A stretch of 64,000 nucleotides of DNA, from NCBI RefSeq assembly GCF_000022145.1, contig NC_011891.1:4570501-4634500 (forward strand), read 5' to 3'. Below, in pieces: positions 56,419 through 64,000 of this stretch. Origin of the DNA: Anaeromyxobacter dehalogenans 2CP-1 (GTDB lineage: Bacteria; Myxococcota; Myxococcia; Myxococcales; Anaeromyxobacteraceae). A program made the position numbers and the translations under genes. The notes below the pieces were generated by a model. It saw only the letters and a list, made by a program, of their open reading frames with translations, was not told the origin of the DNA and did not search any database. Every line of letters starts with the position of its first letter. Position 1 is the first letter of the stretch.

Positions 56419-57420
56419 GTGCGCCGCTCCGCCCGCGCCCTCGCCGCGCTCGTCACGCTGGGTGCAACGCTCCTCGCGGCACCGCTCGCCTGCCGCCGCG
56501 GCGGTGATGCGGCCACCCGACCGCTGCGCGTCGGCCACTTCCCGAACCTGACCCACGCGCAGGCGCTGGTGGGCTTCGCCGACGGGACGTTCTCTCGCGC
56601 GCTCGGCGGGCGGGTGGAGGCGAAGCAGTTCAACGCGGGCCCGGGGGCGATCGAGGCGCTGGCGAGCGGAGACCTCGACGCCGCCTACGTCGGACCGGGC
56701 CCGGCCACGGTCGCCTACCTGCGCACGCGCGGCGATCTGCTGCGCGTGGTCGCGGGCGCGACCTCCGGCGGCGCCGTGCTGGTGGTGCGCGACGCGCGGC
56801 GCGCCGCCGACCTCGCCGGCCAGCGGGTGGCGAGCCCGCAGCTCGGGAACACGCAGGACGTCGCGCTCCGCACCTGGCTGTCAGCGCAGGGCCTCCGCGT
56901 GGGCGACGGGCCCGGCCAGGTGCGGGTGTATCCGGTGGCGAACGCGGAGATCCTCGGGCTGTTCGCGCGCGGTGAGCTCGCCGGCGCCTGGGTGCCCGAG
57001 CCGTGGGGCGCGCGCCTCGTGGCGGAGGCCGGCGCGCGCATCCTGGTGGACGAGCGCACGCTCTGGGAAGGCGGGCGCTTCCCCACCGCGGTGCTGGCCG
57101 TCTCGCGCCGCGCGCTCGAGACGCGGCGCGCCGACGTGCTCGCGCTGGTGCGCGCCCACCTCGAGCTGACCCGGCGCTGGGAGCGGGATCGCGAGGCCTT
57201 CGCGCGCGCCGCGAACGCGGCGTTCGGGGCGCTCACCGGGAAGCCGCTCCCGGAGCCGGTGCTGCACGACGCGTTCTCGCGGATCGACCCCGCGTCGGAC
57301 CCGATGGCGGCGCAGCTCGCGCTCATGGCGGAGCAGGCGCGCGCGCTGGGATTCGCGCCCGCCGGCGATGTTTCGGGTATGGTCGACGGCTCCCTGCTGC
57401 AGGAGCTGTCTGCCCGATGA
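56419..57420 (+). CDS. ABC transporter substrate-binding lipoprotein (SsuA/NrtA-like)
   Basis: A 333-aa periplasmic binding protein starting GTG with a lipobox AAPLACRR. VGHFPNLTHAQALVGFADG, FNAGPGAIEALASGDLDAAY, VGPGPATVAYLRTRGDLLRV and SPQLGNTQDVALRTWL match binding proteins of aliphatic sulfonates, nitrate or taurine. The true ligand cannot be told. GAGGAGG precedes the start. Its stop overlaps the next ATG (ATGA). Confidence 0.88.
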   Translation: MRRSARALAALVTLGATLLAAPLACRRGGDAATRPLRVGHFPNLTHAQALVGFADGTFSRALGGRVEAKQFNAGPGAIEALASGDLDAAYVGPGPATVAYLRTRGDLLRVVAGATSGGAVLVVRDARRAADLAGQRVASPQLGNTQDVALRTWLSAQGLRVGDGPGQVRVYPVANAEILGLFARGELAGAWVPEPWGARLVAEAGARILVDERTLWEGGRFPTAVLAVSRRALETRRADVLALVRAHLELTRRWERDREAFARAANAAFGALTGKPLPEPVLHDAFSRIDPASDPMAAQLALMAEQARALGFAPAGDVSGMVDGSLLQELSAR

Positions 57421-58060
57421 CGGATCGCCTCCCCGCCGCGCTGCTCGCGCTCGTCGCCACCGTCCTGGCCTGGTCCGGCATCGGCCCGAAGGACCGGGGC
57501 ACCTGGCTCATGGAGGTCGCGCCGGTGCTCGTCGTCGTCCCGGTGCTCGTCGCGACCCGGCGGCGCTTCCCGCTCACCCCGCTCCTGTACGTGCTCGTCG
57601 CGCTCCACGCCGCGGTGCTGTGCGTGGGCGGCCACTACACCTACGCCGAGGTGCCGGCCGGCTTCTGGGTGCGCGACGCGCTCGGCCTGGCCCGGAACCA
57701 CTACGATCGCCTCGGCCACCTCATGCAGGGCTTCGTGCCCGCGCTGGCGGTGCGCGAGCTGCTCCTGCGAACCTCGCCGCTGCGGCGCGGGCGCTGGCTG
57801 ACGGCGCTCGTCACCTGCGTCGCGCTCGCCATCTCCGCGGCCTACGAGCTGGTGGAGTGGCTGGCGGCGGTGCTGCTCGGCCAAGGCGCGGACGCGTTCC
57901 TCGGGACGCAGGGGGATCCGTGGGACACGCAGTGGGACATGTTCCTGGCGCTGGTGGGCGCGGTGGCGGCGCAGGCGCTCCTGTCGCGCGTGCACGACCG
58001 GGCCCTCGCGCGCCTCGGCGCGAGCCCGGACGGCCGTCGCCCCGGCGATCGGATGGCGGC

Positions 58061-58064
<4 letters not shown>
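57417..58064 (+). CDS. DUF2238 (YjdF-like) membrane protein
   Basis: A 215-aa integral membrane protein with about six helices. The family signature is ARNHYDRLGHLMQGFVPALA, AISAAYELVEWLAAVLLG and GTQGDPWDTQWDMFLALVGA. The function is unknown. It overlaps the binding-protein gene by 4 bp and the NlpC gene by 4 bp, so it is part of one transcript. Confidence 0.88.
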
Positions 58065-58869
<805 letters not shown>

Positions 58870-58873
<4 letters not shown>

Positions 58874-59475
58874 CGGACGACCGGATCCCACTGGACGAAG
58901 GCCAGGCCGCCGAGGTGGCCGTGGACGCCGCCGCCGGCACGGTGGTGGTGCGGATCGGCCGGCTGCAGCGCATCCTCTCGCTGGACGAGGCGCTGCTCGT
59001 CTCCGTGCAGCGCTTCCGGCGCCCCTGGCGCACCGCGCTGGCGCGGACGCTCACCCGCCTCGGCGACGGGAAGAGCTGGACGGTCATCGGGCTCGCCTGC
59101 ATCGCCAGCGCCACCCAGCGCGGCGCGCACCTCGGCCTGCGCATCGGCGCGGCGACCGGGATCGCGACGCTGCTCTCGCAGGCGCTGAAGCGCAGCCTCA
59201 CCCGCGCCCGACCGGACGCGGCCATCACCGGCTTCGAGGCGCTGGCGGCGAACCCGGATCGGTTCTCGTTCCCGTCCGGTCACACCGCGGCGGCGTTCGG
59301 CGTGGCGATCGCGTTCGCGGACGAGCCGGCCGGCCTCGGGCCCGCCGCCCTGCTCCTCGCGGTGGGGATCGGCCTGTCGCGCGTCTACCTGGGCGCCCAC
59401 TACCCGCTCGACGTGGTGGCGGGCGCGGTGCTGGGCGTGTTCGGCGGCCTGGCCTCGCGGCTGCTGGTTTCCTGA
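58870..59475 (+). CDS. PAP2-family lipid phosphatase
   Basis: A 201-aa membrane protein. The three phosphatase motifs are KRSLTRARP, PSGHTAAA and SRVYLGAHYPLDV, in a six-helix frame. It could dephosphorylate undecaprenyl-diphosphate or phosphatidate. Its ATG overlaps the NlpC stop by 4 bp, giving a four-gene run of envelope functions downstream of the ABC importer. Confidence 0.88.
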
Positions 59476-59578
59476 GCGCGTCCCTCGACTCCGCGCCGCC
59501 GGAGGTCCCTCGACTTCGCGCGGCCCTTGGCCGCGCTACGCTCGGGATGAGCGCGAACGCCCGCTCTCCCTGGGCGTC
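59476..59578. repeat. dispersed repeat between PAP2 and phoU
   Basis: CCCTCGACTCCGCGC and CCCTCGACTTCGCGCGGC occur in tandem, followed by GCTACGCTCGGGATGAGCGC. These match the repeats at 19072-19117 and 25172-25322. It ends in the phoU terminator hairpin. Confidence 0.55.
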
Positions 59579-59597
59579 GGCGGGCCGCGGGCCCGCC
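59579..59597 (-). terminator. terminator hairpin of the pst-phoU operon
   Basis: GGCGGGCC and GGCCCGCC form an 8-bp stem with a 3-nt loop, 8 bp after the phoU stop. The same stem ends the HEAT gene at 25292-25310. Confidence 0.5.
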
Positions 59598-59605
59598 GGA
59601 GCTGT

Positions 59606-60307
59606 CTACTCCGACGTCGCGGGCGCGTCCTGGTCGGCGCGGCTGCGCGGGTGGCGCACGTCGGTCCCCTGCACCATGTAGACGACCATCTCGGCCAGGT
59701 TGGTGGCGTGGTCGCCGAAGCGCTCCAGGTGCTTCGCCGCGAACATGAGCGAGGTGGCGCGCCGGATGTTGCGCCCGTCCTCCATCATGAGCGCCAGCAG
59801 GTCGTTGAAGATCTTGAGGTAGAGCGCGTCGAGCAGGTCGTCGCCGCGCATCACCTCCTGCGCCTTCTCCACGTCGCGGGTGACGAACGCGTCGAGCGCG
59901 CGCTTGAGCTGCGCCTCGGAGAGGTCCGCCAGCTTGGAGAGATCGTGCAGGGGCACCAGCGACGGCGCCTGGTTGAGGTCGAGCGCGCGCTCCGCGATGT
60001 TGACGGCGAGATCGCCCATCCGCTCGAGGTCGGTGACGATCTTGAGCGCGGTGGTGATGAAGCGCAGGTCGGAGGCGGCCGGCTGGCGGAGGGCGAGGAT
60101 GCGGCGGCAGGCGCCGTCGATGTCCACCTCCATCCGGTTGACCTCGCGGTCGCGCAGCTTCACCTGCTCGGCCAGCGGCGAGTCGCGCTCCACGATCGCG
60201 CGCACGCTCGCCGCGATGGCCTGCTCCACCAGCCCGCCCATCTCCAGCAGCCGGTCGCGCAGCGTGCGGAGCTCGGTCTCGTACGACTTGTCGGTGTGCG
60301 TCGCCAT
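59606..60307 (-). CDS. phoU: phosphate-system regulator PhoU
   Basis: A 233-aa helical protein made of two three-helix PhoU repeats, with the metal-cluster signatures DLERMGDLAVNIAERA and HLERFGDHATNLAEMVVYMV. It restrains the phosphate-starvation kinase via the PstSCAB transporter. It is last in the operon, 32 bp after pstB, with a hairpin immediately downstream. Confidence 0.95.
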   Translation of the reverse strand: MATHTDKSYETELRTLRDRLLEMGGLVEQAIAASVRAIVERDSPLAEQVKLRDREVNRMEVDIDGACRRILALRQPAASDLRFITTALKIVTDLERMGDLAVNIAERALDLNQAPSLVPLHDLSKLADLSEAQLKRALDAFVTRDVEKAQEVMRGDDLLDALYLKIFNDLLALMMEDGRNIRRATSLMFAAKHLERFGDHATNLAEMVVYMVQGTDVRHPRSRADQDAPATSE

Positions 60308-60339
60308 GGCGTCCCCGTCCCGGAGCTTACCCGATCCGC

Positions 60340-61128
<789 letters not shown>

Positions 61129-61129
61129 G

Positions 61130-62044
61130 TCAGTGACCGGCGGCGGCGCGGCGGCGCGTGCGGGTGCGGATGGCGATCGCGACCAGGTTCAGCGCGAAGG
61201 TGAGGGCCAGCAGGACGAGCACGGTCGCGTACAGCAGCGGCCGCGTCGCCTCCACGTCGGGCGACTGCGTGGCGAGCACGTAGACGTGGTAGCCGAGGTG
61301 CATGAACTGCGAGAACGGCGAGCCGGGGAGGTCGGGCAGGAAGTAGGCGACGCCGGTGAACAGGATGGGCGCGACCTCGCCCGCGCCGCGCGCCACCGCC
61401 AGGATGGCGCCCGTGAGGATGCCGGGGAGCGCGCCGGGCAGCACCACGCGCGCGAGCGTCTGCGACTGGGTGGCGCCGAGCGCGAGGCTGGCGTCGCGCA
61501 GCTCGCGGGGGACGGCGCGGAGCGCCTCCTCGGTGGAGACGATCACCACCGGGAGCGTGAGCACCGCGAGCGTGAGCGAGGCCCAGATCAGCGCGGGCTG
61601 CCCGTAGTGCAGCGTGCCGGGCTCGGAGAGCGCGCGATCCAGGCCGCGGCCCACGAACTGGATGAAGAAGCCCAGGCCGAACAGGCCGAACACGATGGAC
61701 GGGACGCCGGCCAGGTTCGTCACCGCGACGCGCACCGCGCCGGCCAGGCCCGAGCGGGGCGGCGCGTACTCGTGGAGGTAGACGGCGGTCGCGACGCCCA
61801 CCGGGAGCACCGCGACCGTCATGAGCAGCGTCATGACGGCGGTGCCGTAGATCGCCGGGAAGATGCCGCCGCCGGTCATCCCCTCCTCCGGCGCGGCGGT
61901 GAGGAACTCCCAGGAGACGCGGGCGGCGCCGCCGCGGACGACGTCCCACAGGATGACGCCCAGCATGGCGACCACCAGGAAGGCGGCGGCCCCGGTGAGG
62001 AGCGCCAGCGCGCCCCCGACGGCCTTGCGGCGGCGGACGGTCAC
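61130..62044 (-). CDS. pstA: phosphate ABC transporter permease PstA
   Basis: A 304-aa inner-membrane protein with six helices. [37 protein letters not shown] and [20 protein letters not shown] are typical of PstA. It starts at GTG 62042-62044, overlapping the pstC stop by 4 bp (GTGA). The frame is open upstream, but only pstC is encoded there. Confidence 0.94.
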   Translation of the reverse strand: MTVRRRKAVGGALALLTGAAAFLVVAMLGVILWDVVRGGAARVSWEFLTAAPEEGMTGGGIFPAIYGTAVMTLLMTVAVLPVGVATAVYLHEYAPPRSGLAGAVRVAVTNLAGVPSIVFGLFGLGFFIQFVGRGLDRALSEPGTLHYGQPALIWASLTLAVLTLPVVIVSTEEALRAVPRELRDASLALGATQSQTLARVVLPGALPGILTGAILAVARGAGEVAPILFTGVAYFLPDLPGSPFSQFMHLGYHVYVLATQSPDVEATRPLLYATVLVLLALTFALNLVAIAIRTRTRRRAAAGH

Positions 62045-63051
62045 GCCGCCCCTCCGGACATGCGGCGCACCAGGCGCTTCACGAAGGCGGCGGCGAGCGC
62101 GTTCAGCACGAAGGTGAACAGGAAGAGCTCGACGCCGATGAAGAACAGCACCGAGTAGTGCGCGCCCCCGAACACCACCTCGCCCATCTCCGCGGCGATG
62201 GTGGCGGGGAGCGTGCGCACCGAGTCGCCCAGGCTCCAGGAGGTGATGGCCGCGTTGCCGGAGGCCATCAGCACGATCATGGTCTCGCCGATGGAGCGGC
62301 CGAAGCCGAGGACCACGCCGGCGAGGACCCCCGGGGCGGCCGCGGGCAGGATCACCCGGAACGCCGTCTCCCAGCGCGTGGCGCCGAGCGCCAGCGAGGC
62401 CTCGCGGTAGGCGCGAGGCACCGCCTGGAGCGCGTCCTCGCTCACCGTGAAGATGACCGGGATGACCGTCAGCGCCAGCCCGAGCCCGGCCACCACCGCG
62501 TTCAGCCGGAACGTGAAGCCGAACGCGGACTGCAGCCAGGTCGCCATCACCATCAGGGCGAAGAAGCCGAGCACGACCGAGGGGATGCCGGCGAGCAGCT
62601 CGATGACCGGCTTCAGCACCTCGCGCAGCCGGCGCGGCGCGAACTCCGAGGCGTAGAGCGCCGCCGCGATGCCGACCGGGACCGAGACCAGCATGGACAC
62701 CGCCGTCACCTTCAGCGTGCCGACGAACAGCGGGATCATCGAGTACTTCGGCACCCCGCTCACCGGCTGCCACATGTAGCCGGGCGGCCGGCTGGGGCGG
62801 AGCACCTGCGGGAGGAACATCTTGCCGAAGCTCGCCTCGCCCCGGACCTCGGGGTCGGTGAGCAGCGGCAGCGCCTCGCGCGCCACGAACACGAAGATGA
62901 GGACGACGGCGGCGATCCCCGTGAGCGCGATCAGGGTGATGATCCCCCGGATCGCCGCCTCGCGGAGCTGCCGCCGCCGGATGGAGGGGAGAGGGCGGTC
63001 CTCCCCCCTCCGGAGCGGTGCGATGGCCGGCACGGACGCGGATTCAGCCAT
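62041..63051 (-). CDS. pstC: phosphate ABC transporter permease PstC
   Basis: A 336-aa inner-membrane protein with six helices and a cytosolic N-terminal extension. [40 protein letters not shown] and GFGRSIGETMIVLMASGN are PstC features. It starts at ATG 63049-63051, 51 bp downstream of pstS. Confidence 0.94.
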   Translation of the reverse strand: MAESASVPAIAPLRRGEDRPLPSIRRRQLREAAIRGIITLIALTGIAAVVLIFVFVAREALPLLTDPEVRGEASFGKMFLPQVLRPSRPPGYMWQPVSGVPKYSMIPLFVGTLKVTAVSMLVSVPVGIAAALYASEFAPRRLREVLKPVIELLAGIPSVVLGFFALMVMATWLQSAFGFTFRLNAVVAGLGLALTVIPVIFTVSEDALQAVPRAYREASLALGATRWETAFRVILPAAAPGVLAGVVLGFGRSIGETMIVLMASGNAAITSWSLGDSVRTLPATIAAEMGEVVFGGAHYSVLFFIGVELFLFTFVLNALAAAFVKRLVRRMSGGAA

Positions 63052-63078
63052 GGCTCGATTGCGCGGACGTGGCGGCCG

Positions 63079-63097
63079 TGTGACGGGACGGTGACGA
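63079..63097 (-). promoter_or_regulatory. Pho-box-like direct repeat between pstS and pstC
   Basis: On the minus strand TCGTCACCGTCCCGTCACA has GTCAC and GTCAC spaced 11 bp, the layout of a PhoB box. It lies 28 bp upstream of pstC, which would allow a second phosphate-responsive start inside the operon. Confidence 0.45.
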
Positions 63098-63102
63098 CGC
63101 CC

Positions 63103-63921
63103 CTACTTGATCGGGAAGTAGCCGACCTTGGTGACGAGCTGCTGGCCCTCGGGCGAGAGGCAGTAGTCGATGAACGCCTTCACCTCGCCGGCCGGCTTGG
63201 CGCGCGTGTACATGAACAGCGGGCGGGCCAGCGGGTACTTCCCGCTCTTCACGTTCTCGGCGCTGGGCGCGTACGCCTGGCCGTCGGCGCCCACCACCTT
63301 CACCTCCTTCACCCCCTTGGCGTAGGCGGCGCCGCCGTACCCGATGCCGCCCTTCTCCTTCGCGACCGCGTTCACCACCGCGGCCGTGCCGGGGAGCGTC
63401 TGCGCGGCCGGGGCGTAGTCGTCGCCCTTCAGCACGTGCTCCTTGAAGAACACGTAGGTGCCGGAGGAGTTCTCGCGGGAGTAGAGGACGATGCGCTGGT
63501 CGGGCCCGCCCACCTGCTTCCAGTTGGTGACGTCGCCCACGTAGATCTGGTGGAGCTGGTCGATGGTGAGCTGGCTCACCGGGTTCGACTCGTTCACGTA
63601 CAGCGCGACGCCGTCCTGCGCGACCGGGATCTCGGTGGGGAGGACGCTGTAGCGCTCGCGCACCTTGCCCTTCTCGTCCGACTTCATCGAGCGCGAGGCG
63701 TTCGCGATGTCGGTGGTGCCGTTGATGAGCGCGGCGATCCCGGTGCCGGAGCCGCCGCCGGTGACCTGCACCTTCTTGCCGGGGTTCTTGTTCATGTAGT
63801 CCTCGGCCCAGCGCTGGGCGAGGATCACCATCGTGTCGGAGCCCTTCACGGTCACGGCGGCGGAGGCGAGGGCCGGAACCGCCGCGGCGAGCGCGGCGAG
63901 GGCGAGCAGCATGCGCTTCAT
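63103..63921 (-). CDS. pstS: phosphate-binding protein PstS
   Basis: A 272-aa periplasmic protein with a cleavable signal peptide ending near ALASAA. It shows VKGSDTMVILAQRWAEDYM, VTGGGSGTGIAALINGTTDI, NASRSMKSDEKGK and SRENSSGTYVFFKEHVL, as in the PstS family that binds phosphate in a cleft. GAAGGAGAG precedes the ATG. It is first in the pst operon. Confidence 0.95.
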   Translation of the reverse strand: MKRMLLALAALAAAVPALASAAVTVKGSDTMVILAQRWAEDYMNKNPGKKVQVTGGGSGTGIAALINGTTDIANASRSMKSDEKGKVRERYSVLPTEIPVAQDGVALYVNESNPVSQLTIDQLHQIYVGDVTNWKQVGGPDQRIVLYSRENSSGTYVFFKEHVLKGDDYAPAAQTLPGTAAVVNAVAKEKGGIGYGGAAYAKGVKEVKVVGADGQAYAPSAENVKSGKYPLARPLFMYTRAKPAGEVKAFIDYCLSPEGQQLVTKVGYFPIK

Positions 63922-63974
63922 GGAGTTCTCTCCTTCTCGGTTGGCTGCGATCTAGATCTCGACGAGGGAGGACC

Positions 63975-63993
63975 GGTGACGGTCGCGTGACGA
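63975..63993 (-). promoter_or_regulatory. Pho-box-like direct repeat upstream of pstS
   Basis: On the minus strand TCGTCACGCGACCGTCACC has two CGTCAC half-sites 11 bp apart, about 54 bp upstream of the pstS ATG. The spacing and GTCA core fit a PhoB/PhoP box. The promoter itself may extend past the window edge. Confidence 0.5.
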
Positions 63994-64000
63994 CCGCGTG

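Overview
The window is about 74% G+C, with coding sequence on both strands, strong C/G third-position bias, many GTG starts and 4-bp GTGA/ATGA gene overlaps. Gene content (a TIGR02265/DUF2378 protein of a Myxococcales-restricted family, DUF4388, HEAT and PEGA proteins, many small lipoproteins, pst-phoU, TRAP transport) suggests a Myxococcota chromosome, most likely Anaeromyxobacter. No rRNA or tRNA gene, prophage or CRISPR array was seen.

Layout. 1-11.3 kb: truncated mgtE, DUF4388 protein, pyrF, proS, a small cytochrome c, ispG, a DsbA-like lipoprotein, trxB, moaC, and a cheW-cheR-TatD-like operon. 11.3-13.3 kb: accessory island with a G-rich tract, an imperfect repeat array and a REP-associated tyrosine transposase (RAYT). 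13.3-34.3 kb: mostly housekeeping: ggt, glmU-glmS, thpR, an orphan sensor with a 67-aa partner, yqgE, DUF2378, recA with a probable SOS operator, a LETM1-like protein, a HEAT lipoprotein, a HAMP-like membrane protein, glycerate kinase, fmt-rsmB-rpe, rlpA-like, a uracil-DNA glycosylase and a DUF429 protein. 34.5-44.6 kb: response regulator, msrPQ, alpha/beta hydrolase, a complete TRAP system (DctP, TatT-like, fused DctQM), a sphingomyelin-synthase-like PAP2 protein, a BI-1 family protein, a methyltransferase and a glycerophosphodiesterase. 44.6-51.2 kb: second accessory island with a 25-bp tandem array, a DUF222/HNH endonuclease gene carrying four palindromes inside its reading frame, an ABC-F ATPase, an MFS transporter, and a RAYT that is partly tandemly duplicated and bracketed by inverted 18-bp repeats. 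51.2-59.5 kb: small lipoproteins, a glycosyltransferase, a PEGA protein, an RNA methylase, a sulfonate/nitrate-type ABC importer and a tightly packed DUF2238-NlpC/P60-PAP2 run. 59.6-64 kb: pstSCAB-phoU with two Pho-box-like direct repeats.

The most interesting signals are (i) the in-frame palindromic array inside the HNH gene, (ii) the RAYT/REP locus with nested duplications, (iii) two intergenic arrays that share a 19-bp motif although their repeat units differ, and (iv) a recurring pattern in which a -10-like hexamer lies 6-9 nt before a start codon with no Shine-Dalgarno, which suggests leaderless transcripts. All functional assignments come from reading motifs by eye; no database search was run.
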